The translations under genes were made by a program, and so were the position numbers. The notes under the pieces are model-generated. The model was given only the letters and a program-made list of their open reading frames with translations. It made no database searches and was not told the DNA's origin. 64,000 bases of DNA, taken from contig NZ_NBIM01000001.1 in NCBI RefSeq assembly GCF_002242685.1, forward strand, positions 1,736,001-1,800,000, read 5' to 3'. The first letter of the stretch is position 1. Each line of letters starts with the position of its first letter. This DNA is from Oceanimonas doudoroffii. Lineage in GTDB: Bacteria > Pseudomonadota > Gammaproteobacteria > Enterobacterales > Aeromonadaceae. Shown piece after piece: positions 31,254 through 41,238 of the stretch.

Positions 31254-32573
31254 ATGAAAAAGATACTTCGCCTTCCTGCCATTGACGGTGAACTGGGTTG
31301 GTATGAAACCTCGCCGCTCACCGGACGCAGTTCGGCTCGTCGCCTCAAGGGCAGGCACCGCTTTGACGTTCTGATTGTCGGGGCCGGCTTCAGCGGGCTC
31401 TCGGTTGCCGGCCGGCTGGCCGAACATTGGCCCGACAGCCGTATTGCCCTGGTCGATGCCTTGCGTGTCGGTCAGGGAACCTCAGGCAGAAATGCCGGTT
31501 TTATCATCGATCTGCCCCATAACCTGGATGCCAATGCCGATCCCGAGCAAGACAAAAAGATTCACCGGCTCAACCGCTTTGCCATTGACCGACTGGATCG
31601 GCTGCGCCGGCAACACCATATCGACTGTGCATGGCAAAAAGCGGGCAAATACCTTGCCGCCCACGAAGCCGACAACCTTCGCCATATCGATGGCTTCACC
31701 CATACGCTGAATGCACTGAACACGCCCTACGAAGTGCTGGAAGGCCATGCCCTGCGGCAGCGGCTGGGCACGGAGTATTACCGCAAGGCGGTGTATACGC
31801 CAAATAACATACTGATGAACCCGGCGGCCCTGGCGCAAGGGGTAGCCCAGGCACTGCCCTCCAATGTCACCCTGTTTGAAAACAGCCCGGTCACCGGCAT
31901 GGAGTTTGGCAGCCCGCATCGGGCCCGCTTCCTGGGTGGCGAGATCGAGGCCAAAACCCTGGTGCTCAGTACCAATTCATTCGGTGAAGAGTTTGGCCTG
32001 TTCCAGCACCGCCTGGCCCCGGTGTTCACCTATGCCAGCCTGACCCGCCCCATGAGTGAGAACCAGGCCGCACATCACTTTCCCGACATTGCTCCCTGGG
32101 GGCTGACCTCGGCCCACCCGGCCGGCACCACGGTACGCCTGACTCCGGACCGGCGCATTTTCATTCGCAACAGCTTCAATTTTAATACCTCGTTGCGCAC
32201 CGGCCAGGCGGAGCTGGAACGCGCCTGGCAACAGCACAAAACCTCTTTTTCCGCCCGCTTTCCCATGCTGGACGGACTCGATTTTGAATACACCTGGGGC
32301 GGCATGCTGTGCATGACCCTTAATCATCAGTCGGTGTTCCAGCAATCGACGGACAACCTGTATGCACTCAGTGGCATGAACGGGGTCGGCGTCGCCAAGG
32401 GCACCTACCTGGGGTATTACCTGGCCGAATGGATTGCCGGCCACCACAGCAGCGAACTCGACTTTATTCGGCAAAGCAACCGGCCCAGCTGGGTTCCGCC
32501 CGACCCCCTGCGCGCCGTGGGCGCCCGCATTCGCCTGCGTTACGAGTCCGGCAAGGCCGGCGGTGAAATATGA
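31254..32573 (+). CDS. FAD-dependent oxidoreductase (DAO family)
   Basis: A 439-residue flavoenzyme with VLIVGAGFSGLSVAGRLAE at about residues 39-57, GTSGRNAGFIID after it, and a C-terminal LSGMNGVGVAKGTYLGYYLA that closes the FAD site. It resembles PuuB-type and sarcosine/dimethylglycine-type amine oxidases but lacks a fused folate-binding domain. In this cluster a methylated amine such as dimethylglycine is a fair guess; the substrate cannot be read directly. It is divergent from lysR and is followed by the broken reductase gene. Confidence 0.82.
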   Translation: MKKILRLPAIDGELGWYETSPLTGRSSARRLKGRHRFDVLIVGAGFSGLSVAGRLAEHWPDSRIALVDALRVGQGTSGRNAGFIIDLPHNLDANADPEQDKKIHRLNRFAIDRLDRLRRQHHIDCAWQKAGKYLAAHEADNLRHIDGFTHTLNALNTPYEVLEGHALRQRLGTEYYRKAVYTPNNILMNPAALAQGVAQALPSNVTLFENSPVTGMEFGSPHRARFLGGEIEAKTLVLSTNSFGEEFGLFQHRLAPVFTYASLTRPMSENQAAHHFPDIAPWGLTSAHPAGTTVRLTPDRRIFIRNSFNFNTSLRTGQAELERAWQQHKTSFSARFPMLDGLDFEYTWGGMLCMTLNHQSVFQQSTDNLYALSGMNGVGVAKGTYLGYYLAEWIAGHHSSELDFIRQSNRPSWVPPDPLRAVGARIRLRYESGKAGGEI

Positions 32574-32643
32574 GCTAACACTCCGGCCGTGACCGGGCCT
32601 TTTTCGCTTTCGACATTATTCATCTTTCAGGAGAGTCGCCACC

Positions 32644-33321
32644 ATGACCCCAGCCGTACACGCCGTTAACACACAAACCTGGGTCAATGGCCGCCATGCC
32701 GTGCGCTGCGTCAAGGTCATTCAGGAAACCTGGGATGTGAAAACCTTTTGTTTTATGGCCGAGCAACCGGTGATGTTTTTCTTCAAACCGGGTCAGTTTG
32801 TCACCCTGGAGCGGCTTTACCGGGTACCTGGGCGAAGACATGCTCAGGCTGATCGCCCCCGATGTTATGGAACGAGAGGTCTTTTGCTGCGGCCCCACGC
32901 CCTATATGAGGGCGGTCAGATCCCTGCTGGAACGTCTGGGCTATCCCATGGCGCATTATCATGAAGAGAGCTTTGGCGCGACCCCCGATGAGGTGAAAAC
33001 CGACGTGGTGGAACAAATTGAGCTGGCCCAGGAGGAAAGCGACAGCCTGGCGAGTGCAGACATGGTTCAGGTCGAATTCAGCGAGTCAGGCAAGAGCGTC
33101 AGTATTGCCCCGGGTGAAACCGTGCATACCGCCGCCGCCAAGCTGGGGCTCTATATTCCCAAGGCCTGTGGCATGGGCATTTGCGGCACCTGCAAGGTAC
33201 GCAAAGTCGCTGGCGATGTGACCATGGAGCAAAATGGGGGAATTTCCGAGGGCGATATCGCCGAGGGCTATATTCTCAGCTGCTGCAGTATTCCGACAGC
33301 AAACACCGTTATCGCCTACCG
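32644..33321 (+). pseudogene. Broken ferredoxin reductase of the GbcB type (internal deletion and frameshift)
   Basis: The first 56 codons match the start of a GbcB-like ferredoxin-NAD(P) reductase up to FKPGQFVTLE. The frame then breaks at about 32804-32811: the sequence continues in another frame as WSGFTGYLGEDMLRL, EVFCCGPTPYMRAVR and the 2Fe-2S domain CGMGICGTCK...SCC. Most of the FAD- and NAD-binding region, something like 170 residues by memory of the family, is missing. The string CCCTGGAG fits both sides of the junction, suggesting deletion between short repeats. The normal stop also seems lost, the open frame running on to 33550 through the next terminator and into an antisense gene. 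Confidence 0.8.
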
Positions 33322-33361
33322 AGATTGGCTAACGCCAGCCTGCTTCAACGGCCCGCAGAAC

Positions 33362-33388
33362 ATAAAAATGCCGGCCCAAGGCCGGCAT
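33362..33388 (-). terminator. Terminator of the M48 peptidase gene
   Basis: ATGCCGGC, 5-base loop, GCCGGCAT, with a T run on the minus strand, 23 bases past the stop. Confidence 0.8.
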
Positions 33389-33411
33389 GGTCAACAACAG
33401 GCAAGCTCGTC

Positions 33412-34164
33412 TCAGCCGCTGCAGGACGCGTTGGCCGCCGCGGCTTCCGCCTTTTTGATGCGGGTGTCGGTAGCCGGATGGCTGGAGAACAGTCCGCCGC
33501 CGTTACCGGCGTGCTTCTGCAGTTTTTGCTGGGCGCGGGCCGCGGCATAGGGATCCATGCCCAGCTGGCACAACACCTCCACCCCATAGGCATCGGACTC
33601 CAGCTCATCCTGCTGGGAGAATTGGGCGCTCACGAACTTGGCGCCAATGTCGCCATACTGGGACGAAGCCAGCGAGCCCACGGTGCCGCCGGCCGCCACG
33701 GCGGCCTGCTTGGCGGCTTCGGTCAGGTACGCGGTCTTGAACTGGTTAAGGGAGTGGTCGAATTTGACATGACCAATTTCATGCCCGATAACCGCCACCA
33801 GTTCGGCGTCATCCATCACATCCATCAGACCGGAATACACCCGCACGGTGCCGTCGGGCATGGCGAAGGCGTTGATTTCGTCAGACTCATAGACGGCGAA
33901 ATTCAGCGGAGTGCCATCTATGCTGGTCAGCTCCCTGGTCAACTTCGCCAGCCGTTTGCTGTATTGGCTGTTGGGAGCGGACAGTTTGCTCTGGGCATCC
34001 ATCTGCTCGGCAGACAGGCTGGCCTCGGCCTGCAGTTCTGCCTTGGACAGGGTCACCCCCTTAAAAGCGGTCATGCCGGCGCCGAGCAGGCCACTGGTGT
34101 CGTTGGATACGCAACCGGTCAGGCCGGCCACGGCAACCAGTGCCGCTATCATGGTTTGTTTCAT
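33412..34164 (-). CDS. M48-family metallopeptidase lipoprotein
   Basis: A 250-residue secreted lipoprotein. The signal MKQTMIAALVAVAGLTGC carries a lipobox (LTGC), with Ser after it at +3 (CVS), so outer-membrane sorting is likely. The zinc site is HEIGH in VIGHEIGHVKFDHS, with the third ligand expected in ELESDAYGVE. Relatives (LoiP/YcaL/BepA class) degrade misfolded envelope proteins. The start at 34164 is preferred because an upstream extension would precede the lipoprotein signal. Confidence 0.88.
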   Translation of the reverse strand: MKQTMIAALVAVAGLTGCVSNDTSGLLGAGMTAFKGVTLSKAELQAEASLSAEQMDAQSKLSAPNSQYSKRLAKLTRELTSIDGTPLNFAVYESDEINAFAMPDGTVRVYSGLMDVMDDAELVAVIGHEIGHVKFDHSLNQFKTAYLTEAAKQAAVAAGGTVGSLASSQYGDIGAKFVSAQFSQQDELESDAYGVEVLCQLGMDPYAAARAQQKLQKHAGNGGGLFSSHPATDTRIKKAEAAAANASCSG

Positions 34165-34323
34165 TTTGGCTCTCTCGTATTCGTTATTGATGGCAGATAC
34201 TCCCTCACCAGGAAGTACCATCCTCATTTGCATCCCATTTCGCAAGTTTCGCAACTTAAAGGAGCAGGGGGTAAGTTGCAAGCCTGCGAAGGGCTCGGGC
34301 CGGCCAGCGAGTGATCCCGATTC

Positions 34324-34352
34324 AAAAAAAGCCCGCAAGGGCGGGCTTTTTG
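34324..34352 (-). terminator. Terminator of the SNF transporter gene
   Basis: AAAAAAGCCCGC, AAGG loop, GCGGGCTTTTT. It serves the minus-strand transporter gene that ends at 34382. Confidence 0.88.
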
Positions 34353-34381
34353 GGCTGATGCAAACGCACCTAAGTGCCGCC

Positions 34382-35752
34382 TTACCAGAGGTTGAAATAA
34401 AACACGATCAGCAGGGCAATGGGAGACAGGTAACGGATCACCGGAAACCACACTCGGTGCCAGCCACCCAGTTCGGCGGCGGAATGGGCCGGCTTCATTT
34501 TCCAGCCCACAAACAGGGCGGTGAAAAAGGCCCCCAGGGGCATCATGATGTTGGCGGTGAGGTAGTCATAGAGATCGAACAGCGTCTTGCCCTCAAAACG
34601 GGCAAACATGTCCAGAGGGGTAAAGCCCGACCACTCGTTCAGCGACAGCACTGTGGTAATGCCCACCAGCCAGGCCACCAGTCCGCCACCGATGGCCGCC
34701 TTTACTCGGCTCACGCCCTTTTCATTCAGGTAACTGACCAGGGACTCCAGCAGGGAAATGGACGAGGTCCAGGCCGCAAACAGCAGCAACACAAAGAACA
34801 GGGTGGCGAAAAAGCTGCCGCCCGGCATCTGGCCAAAGGCCACCGGCAGGGTCACGAAAATCAGTCCGGGGCCGGCGCCCGGCTCCAGACCATTGGCGAA
34901 TACGATGGGGAAAATCGCCAGACCCGCCAGCAGTGCGACGCCGGTATCCATCAGCGCCACCACCACTGAGGTGCGGGCAATGGGCACTTCCTTTTTCAGG
35001 TAGGCGCCGTAGGCCATCATGGCGCCACTGGCCAGGCTCAGGGTAAAGAAGGCGTGGCCCAGGGCCACCAGCACCGCCTCGGCGGTCAGGGCGGAGAAAT
35101 CGGGCCTGAACAGAAAGGCGGCGGCTTCACCGAAATGCCCGGAGGTCATGCCATAACCCACCAGGATCAGCAACAGTACAAACAGCGCCGGCATCAGTTT
35201 GGTAACCGCCCGCTCCAGGCCATGGCGCACGCCCCCAGCGGAGACCAGCACCGTCAGCCCCATAAACACCGAGTGCCACAGCAACAGTTGCCCCGGCGAG
35301 GCCAGCAGGCCACCAAACAGGGCATCGGAGTCTTTCGCCGCTATGCCGCCGAACTCGCCGCTGGCCGCCGACAGAATATAGGGCATGGTCCAGCCGGCAA
35401 TCACGCTGTAAAAGGTCAGGATCAGAAAGGACGCCAGGGTGGCCATAAAGCCAATGCCCACCCAGCTTCGGCTACGCCCTTCATCGGCGGCCACCTGCGC
35501 CATGGTGCCGATGGGGCTTTGGCCACCGCGCCGGCCCAGCATGACTTCCGCCATCATCAGCGGCAGGCCGATCACCGCGATACAGGCCAGATACACCAGC
35601 ACAAAGGCGCCGCCGCCGTTCTCACCGGTGATATAGGGAAATTTCCAGATATTGCCAAGGCCGACCGCCGAGCCGACCGCCGCCATGATAAAGGCAAACC
35701 GGCTGGACCACTGGGCCGGACGCACGCCGGCTCCCTGCACGTTGTTACTCAC
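34382..35752 (-). CDS. Neurotransmitter:sodium symporter (SNF) family transporter
   Basis: A 456-residue transporter with about 11-12 helices. The N-terminal WSSRFAFIMAAVGSAVGLGN and FPYITGENGGGAFVLVYL hold the sodium and substrate site of the LeuT fold. The best start is the GTG at 35752, with GGAG 5 bases upstream; an earlier GTG at 35758 overlaps that site. Bacterial members take up amino acids or related compounds with sodium. No neighbour identifies the substrate, although HppD next door could hint at tyrosine or another aromatic amino acid. Confidence 0.88.
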   Translation of the reverse strand: MSNNVQGAGVRPAQWSSRFAFIMAAVGSAVGLGNIWKFPYITGENGGGAFVLVYLACIAVIGLPLMMAEVMLGRRGGQSPIGTMAQVAADEGRSRSWVGIGFMATLASFLILTFYSVIAGWTMPYILSAASGEFGGIAAKDSDALFGGLLASPGQLLLWHSVFMGLTVLVSAGGVRHGLERAVTKLMPALFVLLLILVGYGMTSGHFGEAAAFLFRPDFSALTAEAVLVALGHAFFTLSLASGAMMAYGAYLKKEVPIARTSVVVALMDTGVALLAGLAIFPIVFANGLEPGAGPGLIFVTLPVAFGQMPGGSFFATLFFVLLLFAAWTSSISLLESLVSYLNEKGVSRVKAAIGGGLVAWLVGITTVLSLNEWSGFTPLDMFARFEGKTLFDLYDYLTANIMMPLGAFFTALFVGWKMKPAHSAAELGGWHRVWFPVIRYLSPIALLIVFYFNLW

Positions 35753-35889
35753 ACCCACTCCATCAAATCTTCGGCCTGTTATTATTTATCAGCCACCCCG
35801 GCCAAGGTGTAAAGAATAGCTGACAGTATGTCCTGCTATTTTGCCACCACACGCTCAAATAAAAAACGGTTGAGTGTAAAAATTGAAGA

Positions 35890-36966
35890 TTATTCCGCCT
35901 TCAGCACGCCTCTGCGTATCTGATCCTCCTCGATGGATTCAAAGAGAGCCTGAAAGTTGCCCTCACCAAAACCCTCATTGCCCTTGCGCTGAATAATTTC
36001 AAAGAAGATGGGACCGATGACGGTGTCGGTGAAGATCTGCAACAACAACCCCTGTCCTTCAGTGGGGGCACCATCCATCAGAATGCGATTGTGCTGCAAC
36101 CGCCCCAGGTCCTCATTGTGGCCGGGCAGACGCTCGTTCAGGCGCTCATAGTAGGTATCGGGGGTATCCATAAAACTCATGCCGCCGGCGCGCAACTGCT
36201 CCACGGTGCGATAGATGTCGTCGGTGCCGAGGGCAATATGCTGAATGCCCTCGCCTCGATACTGGCGCAGAAATTCCTCAATCTGGCTGTGTTCGTCGGA
36301 TGACTCATTGATGGGAATGCGAATTTTACCGCAGGGACTGGTCATGGCCCGGGAGCGCAGCCCGGTGAGCTTGCCCTCGATATCGAAATAGCGGATTTCC
36401 CGAAAGTTGAACAACCGCTGGTAAAAGCCCGCCCACAGATCCATATGGCCTCTGGCCACGTTGTGGGTAAGGTGATCGATGTAGGTGAGTCCCACCCCTT
36501 TGGGATGGCGCGCCACTCCCCCAAGGGGGCGAAAGTCCACGTCATAGATGCTGTGATCACCGTACCTGTCCACCAGATAAATCAACGAGCCGCCAATGCC
36601 TTCTATGGCCGGGATCTGCAGTTCCATGGGGCCGGCACCGGACGGCACCACTTTGGCGCCATCGGCCTGCAATCGTTTCAGGGCGACGGCGGCATCCTTC
36701 ACCCTGAACGCCATGGCGTTGGCACAGGGGCCGTGACTTTTGGCAAACTGCGCCGCCTGACTGTCGGGCTCGGCATTGAGAATAAAGTTGATGTCGCCCT
36801 GGCGATACAGGGTAACGTTTTTACTGCGATGGCGGGAGACCGCCACAAAGCCCAGGTGCTCAAACAGTTGCGCCAGCCGTTCGGGCTCGGTGGAGGCATA
36901 TTCCACAAACTCGAAACCATCGGTGCCCAGCGGGTTTTCCCACAGGTGATTGCTGCTTTCGGCCAT
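35890..36966 (-). CDS. hppD: 4-Hydroxyphenylpyruvate dioxygenase
   Basis: A 358-residue non-heme iron dioxygenase that converts 4-hydroxyphenylpyruvate to homogentisate in tyrosine degradation. The iron ligands are the His of YIDHLTHNV, the His of GIQHIALGTDDI and the Glu of FFEIIQRKG. Length and start (AAGGAGGGCACC before ATG) are normal. It is solitary here; phhAB at 5681-6826 feed the same pathway, but homogentisate dioxygenase and the later steps are outside the window. Confidence 0.95.
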   Translation of the reverse strand: MAESSNHLWENPLGTDGFEFVEYASTEPERLAQLFEHLGFVAVSRHRSKNVTLYRQGDINFILNAEPDSQAAQFAKSHGPCANAMAFRVKDAAVALKRLQADGAKVVPSGAGPMELQIPAIEGIGGSLIYLVDRYGDHSIYDVDFRPLGGVARHPKGVGLTYIDHLTHNVARGHMDLWAGFYQRLFNFREIRYFDIEGKLTGLRSRAMTSPCGKIRIPINESSDEHSQIEEFLRQYRGEGIQHIALGTDDIYRTVEQLRAGGMSFMDTPDTYYERLNERLPGHNEDLGRLQHNRILMDGAPTEGQGLLLQIFTDTVIGPIFFEIIQRKGNEGFGEGNFQALFESIEEDQIRRGVLKAE

Positions 36967-37179
36967 GGTGCCCTCCTTTCCCCTGAATGATGCGGGTTAA
37001 GTATAAGGGCGGAAGCCATGAACGAGCGGGTGACGGCCTGTGGCGTCGTAAACAAGGGTTTACAGGCGTCGGCAACAGCCGACGACCGAAAGCCAGTGCC
37101 TGACGGCTTGCCTATGTACCGCATGATATTACGGGGCCAGCCCTTCGGGCCGGCCCTGTCGCTCGCCAGGTTCCGCCAG

Positions 37180-38187
37180 TTAACTCACCGACAAGGGGTA
37201 GTGACAAGAGACCTGCTGGGTTTCGCTGATATTCTGCGTCGCCGGCGAGGCCTGCTTGCATCTGTCGGTGGCAAAGGCACAGCGGGGGTGAAAGGCACAG
37301 CCCGAGGGCGGCGAGATCGGATTAGGCACCTCGCCGGTGACCGGGGTGCGCTCCTTGTGGATAACATCCATGCTGGGAATGGCGTCCATCAGCAGGCGGG
37401 TATAGGGGTGGCGGGGGCGGTTGAACACTTCTTCCACCGTGCCCACTTCCACCAGCCGGCCCAGATACATGATGCCGACCCGATCCGAGAAGTGGGACAC
37501 CACCGACATGTCATGGCTGATAAACAAATAGGTCAGCCCCAGCTCTTCCTGCAGATCCTTCATCAGGTTGAGCACCTGGGCCTGCACCGACACGTCCAGC
37601 GCCGAGGTGGGCTCGTCACAGACCAGAAACTCGGGCTCGCCGGCCAGGGCCCGGGCAATGGAGATGCGCTGGCGCTGCCCCCCCGAGAACTCGTGGGGAA
37701 ACTTGTCCATGTCCGAGGCCGCCAGGCCCACCTGCTCCAGCAGTTGCCCGACCCACCTCCTCCCTTCTTCCCGGCTTTTGATCATGCCAAACAGCACCAG
37801 CGGCTCGGCGATGATCCGTTCCACCTTCCAGCGCGGATTGAGGCTGGCAAAGGGATCCTGAAAGATCATCTGGCAGCGGCGGCGAATATACTGGCGCTGC
37901 TCGCGGCTGGCTTCTGCCAGCACCGTGCCTTCATAACTGATTTCACCGTCGGTGGGCTGATACAGGCCCGACAACAGCCGCGCCACCGTCGACTTGCCGC
38001 AACCGGACTCACCCACCAGACTGAAGGTCTCGCCCCGGCGAATGCTGAAGTCGATGCCCCGCACCGCGTGCACATAGGTTTTGTCTTCCCGGTTCAGCAG
38101 CCGGTGCATAAGGGGCTTGGAGATATCGAACTTGATGTGCAGGTCGCGCACCTCCAGCAGACCTCTTTCTTCAATCATTTCGCTCAT
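37180..38187 (-). CDS. Peptide/opine-type ABC transporter ATPase (DppF/OppF)
   Basis: A 335-residue ATPase. Walker [10 protein letters not shown], signature [17 protein letters not shown], Walker [13 protein letters not shown] and switch FISHDMSVV are present. The C-terminal [15 protein letters not shown] is the cysteine-rich segment of the OppD/F family. The ATG at 38187 overlaps the stop of the partner ATPase (ATGA). Last gene of the five-gene importer operon. Confidence 0.9.
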   Translation of the reverse strand: MSEMIEERGLLEVRDLHIKFDISKPLMHRLLNREDKTYVHAVRGIDFSIRRGETFSLVGESGCGKSTVARLLSGLYQPTDGEISYEGTVLAEASREQRQYIRRRCQMIFQDPFASLNPRWKVERIIAEPLVLFGMIKSREEGRRWVGQLLEQVGLAASDMDKFPHEFSGGQRQRISIARALAGEPEFLVCDEPTSALDVSVQAQVLNLMKDLQEELGLTYLFISHDMSVVSHFSDRVGIMYLGRLVEVGTVEEVFNRPRHPYTRLLMDAIPSMDVIHKERTPVTGEVPNPISPPSGCAFHPRCAFATDRCKQASPATQNISETQQVSCHYPLSVS

Positions 38188-39185
38188 CACACCAGCTCCT
38201 CTTCCGTGACTTTCAGGCAGGAAACCCGGGAATCTCCCACCGTTTTCAGCACCGGCTCAGACTGCCGGCATTCGGCACTGCTGTTGGGGCAGCGCGGGTT
38301 GAAGGCACAGCCCGGAGGAATGGCGTTAAGCCGGGGCATGGAGCCCGGGATCTGCGACAGCCGAGGCTCACGCACGCCAATCCGGGGAATGGAGCCCATC
38401 AGCCCCGCGGTATAGGGATGGCTGGGGGACTTGAGCACCGCCTCCACCGGGCCTATCTCCACCAGCCGGCCCGCATACATCACCGCCACCCGATCGCAGA
38501 TCTCGGCGATTACTCCCATGTCGTGGGTCACCAGCATCACCGAGGCATTGTGTTGTTTGCACAGCCGGCGCAGCAGCTGCAGCACCTGGGCCTGCACCGA
38601 TACGTCCAGCGCCGTGGTGGGCTCATCGGCGATAATCACCCTGGGCTCAACACAGAGCGCCAAAGCGATCACGATGCGCTGGCGCATGCCCCCGGAAAAC
38701 TGGTGCGGATACTGATCGATACGCTGCTCCGCCGCCGGTATGCCCACTTCCTTCATCAGGTTCAGTGCCTTCTGCCGGGCCTGCTCATAAGACAGCGGCA
38801 GGTGGGTCTGAATGGTTTCAATCAGCTGCTTGCCCACCGTCAGCACCGGATTCAGACTGGTCAGGGGATCCTGAAAGATGGCGCCGATTTCCTTGCCGCG
38901 CAGCAGCCGGCGCCGCTCTTCTGCCAGGTTATCGATGCGCTGGCCGTGCAGGCGAATTTCACCGCCGGCGATGCGTCCCGGCGCCTCCAGCAGGCCGGTG
39001 ATGGCCGAGCCGGTCAGTGACTTGCCGGCTCCCGATTCTCCTACCACCCCAAGGATCTCCCCCTCGCGCATATCAAATGACACATTCTGAATTGCCTTCA
39101 GGTTGCCCTTGCGGTGCATAAACTCGATGCACAGATCATCCACCTCCAGCACCACCTCACCGCGGTTATTGTTCACCTTGTCCAT
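38187..39185 (-). CDS. Peptide/opine-type ABC transporter ATPase (DppD/OppD)
   Basis: A 332-residue ATPase with Walker A GESGAGKSL, signature FSGGMRQRIVIALAL, Walker B VIIADEPTTALD, switch MLVTHDMGVI and the cysteine-rich C-terminus GCAFNPRCPN. It follows the permease by 10 bases and forms the asymmetric ATPase pair with the preceding protein. Confidence 0.9.
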   Translation of the reverse strand: MDKVNNNRGEVVLEVDDLCIEFMHRKGNLKAIQNVSFDMREGEILGVVGESGAGKSLTGSAITGLLEAPGRIAGGEIRLHGQRIDNLAEERRRLLRGKEIGAIFQDPLTSLNPVLTVGKQLIETIQTHLPLSYEQARQKALNLMKEVGIPAAEQRIDQYPHQFSGGMRQRIVIALALCVEPRVIIADEPTTALDVSVQAQVLQLLRRLCKQHNASVMLVTHDMGVIAEICDRVAVMYAGRLVEIGPVEAVLKSPSHPYTAGLMGSIPRIGVREPRLSQIPGSMPRLNAIPPGCAFNPRCPNSSAECRQSEPVLKTVGDSRVSCLKVTEEELV

Positions 39186-39195
39186 GGTCTTCTCC

Positions 39196-40179
39196 TTAAC
39201 GCAGCTTGGGATTTAGGGCATCGCGCAGCCAGTCGCCCACCAGGTTGACCGACAGCGCCAGCACGACCAGTACCAGGGAGGGGAACAGCACCACCCACCA
39301 CTGGCCCGAGAACAGGTATTTGTTACCTTCGTTGATCAGGGTGCCGAGCGACGGCTGGTGTGGCGGCATGCCCACTCCGAGGAAGGACAGGGTCGCTTCG
39401 GTCAGCACCGCCAGCGCCAGGTGCAGGGTGGCCAGCACCAGTACCGGACTGAGCACATTGGGCAGAATATGCTGGAACATGATGCGCATATTGCTGCTGC
39501 CCATGACCCTGGCGGCCTGTACATATTCCTTGTTGCCCTCCAGCAGGGTGCAGCCCCGCACGGTACGGGCATACTGCATCCAGCCGGTGAGGGTGATGGA
39601 GATGACGATGATGTATACCGCCATCTGATCGTGCATGTCCTGAGGCAGCAGGCCACGGGCGGCACCGCTCACCAGCAGCGCGAACATGATGGTGGGGAAG
39701 CTGAGCATGGCATCGGCCAGGCGCATGATCAGGGCATCGATCAGGCCACCGAAGTAACCGCTGACCACCCCCAGGGTCACCCCCAGCGCCATGGCGCACA
39801 GCACACTGATAAAACCGACGATCAGCGACACCTGCAGGCCGTGCAGGATCAGCGAATAGACGTCTCGCCCCTGAATGTCGGTGCCCAGCCAGAAGCGGGC
39901 CTCACCGCCTTCCACCCAGGACGGTGGCAGCTCGGAGTCCATCAGGTCAAAGGCGGCCAGGTCGAAGGGGTCGTAATGAGCCAGCAGGGAAGCGCCAATG
40001 CCGCCGAACAGCAGCAACAGCAAGACAGCGCTGGCAAACACCGTCAGCCGGGAGCAGCGAAAGTTGTAGGCGATGTCGCTGTCCCAGACGGCCAGCAGCC
40101 GTTGCCATAGTTTCTGCAGTCCGACTGGGCGAGAGCCCGCCGGGGCGGCCGGAGCCGCCTTGGTCATGTTCATTGCCAT
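39196..40179 (-). CDS. Peptide/opine-type ABC transporter permease (DppC)
   Basis: A 327-residue permease. The cytoplasmic N-terminal tail precedes a first helix (VFASAVLLLLLFGGIGASLL), a long periplasmic loop with FWLGTDIQGRDVYS typical of OppC/DppC, and the EAA motif EYVQAARVMGSSNMRIMFQH. GAGGTAACTT lies before the ATG. It pairs with the DppB-like permease encoded just upstream. Confidence 0.9.
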   Translation of the reverse strand: MAMNMTKAAPAAPAGSRPVGLQKLWQRLLAVWDSDIAYNFRCSRLTVFASAVLLLLLFGGIGASLLAHYDPFDLAAFDLMDSELPPSWVEGGEARFWLGTDIQGRDVYSLILHGLQVSLIVGFISVLCAMALGVTLGVVSGYFGGLIDALIMRLADAMLSFPTIMFALLVSGAARGLLPQDMHDQMAVYIIVISITLTGWMQYARTVRGCTLLEGNKEYVQAARVMGSSNMRIMFQHILPNVLSPVLVLATLHLALAVLTEATLSFLGVGMPPHQPSLGTLINEGNKYLFSGQWWVVLFPSLVLVVLALSVNLVGDWLRDALNPKLR

Positions 40180-40208
40180 AAGTTACCTCGTCCTTGGGGT
40201 GCTTACAT

Positions 40209-41174
40209 TCAAGCGTTTTTCAGGCGCGGATCGATCACTCGATAAAGGATGTCCACCAGGGTATTGATGCAGATAAATATCAGGGAGATAAACACCAGAT
40301 AAGCGGAGATCACCGGAATATCCACGTAGTTCACCGCCTGGATAAATAACAGCCCCATGCCCGGCCACTGGAACACCGTTTCGGTGACCACGGCGAAAGC
40401 GATCAGGCCGCCGATCTGCAAGCCGATAATAGTGATCACCGGCAGCAGGGAGTTACGCAGGGCATGCACATAATTGATGCTGCGCTGGCGGATGCCCCTG
40501 GCCTTGGCGAACTTGATGTAATCGGTGCGCAGTACCTCTTTCATCTCACTGCGTACCAGACGCATGACCATGGTGATCATGAACAGCGCCAGTGACAACG
40601 CCGGCAGAATGATCGAGGCCCAGCCCGACTGACTGAACAAACCACTGCTCCACCAGCCAAACTCCACGATGTCTCCCCTGCCATGGGAAGGCAGCCAGCC
40701 CAGCCAGACCGAAAACACGATGATCAGCACGATGCCGGCAATAAAGCTGGGCAGGGACACCCCGATCAGGGAAATGGTCTGCACCAGGCTGGTCAGCCAC
40801 TTGTTGCGCGACAGCGACACCCAGACCCCGGCAGGCAACCCCACCAGCAGCGAGATGATCACGGCCACGAACACCAGCTCCAGGGTGGCGGGCAACCGTT
40901 CCAGGATTAAATTGAGCACATCCATCTTGTTGTAATAGGAAATGCCGAAATCCCCCTGGGCTATATTGCCGACAAAGCGCCCGTACTGGGTAAGCACGCC
41001 ATCGTTCAGACCCAGCTCTTCCCGCAATTGATCCCGTTCCAGTTGAGTGGCGCTCTCCGGCAACATGCCGTCGATAGGATCCCCCACAAACTGAAACATG
41101 GTGAAGGCGATCAGCGCCACCGTCAGCATCAGGCCACAGGCCTGGATCAACCTCTGTATGATAAAAGCCAGCAT
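40209..41174 (-). CDS. Peptide/opine-type ABC transporter permease (DppB)
   Basis: A 321-residue permease. The N-terminal MLAFIIQRLIQACGLMLTVA and the extracellular ELGLNDGVLTQYGRFVGNIA, then GDFGISY, are DppB-like. The EAA loop includes DYIKFAKARGIRQRSINYVH. Overall about six helices. Confidence 0.9.
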   Translation of the reverse strand: MLAFIIQRLIQACGLMLTVALIAFTMFQFVGDPIDGMLPESATQLERDQLREELGLNDGVLTQYGRFVGNIAQGDFGISYYNKMDVLNLILERLPATLELVFVAVIISLLVGLPAGVWVSLSRNKWLTSLVQTISLIGVSLPSFIAGIVLIIVFSVWLGWLPSHGRGDIVEFGWWSSGLFSQSGWASIILPALSLALFMITMVMRLVRSEMKEVLRTDYIKFAKARGIRQRSINYVHALRNSLLPVITIIGLQIGGLIAFAVVTETVFQWPGMGLLFIQAVNYVDIPVISAYLVFISLIFICINTLVDILYRVIDPRLKNA

Positions 41175-41238
41175 TCATCTCACTCCTTTGATTGACTCGT
41201 ACAAGGCCTTGCCAGCCCCACGGCGGGCCGGCAAGGAA

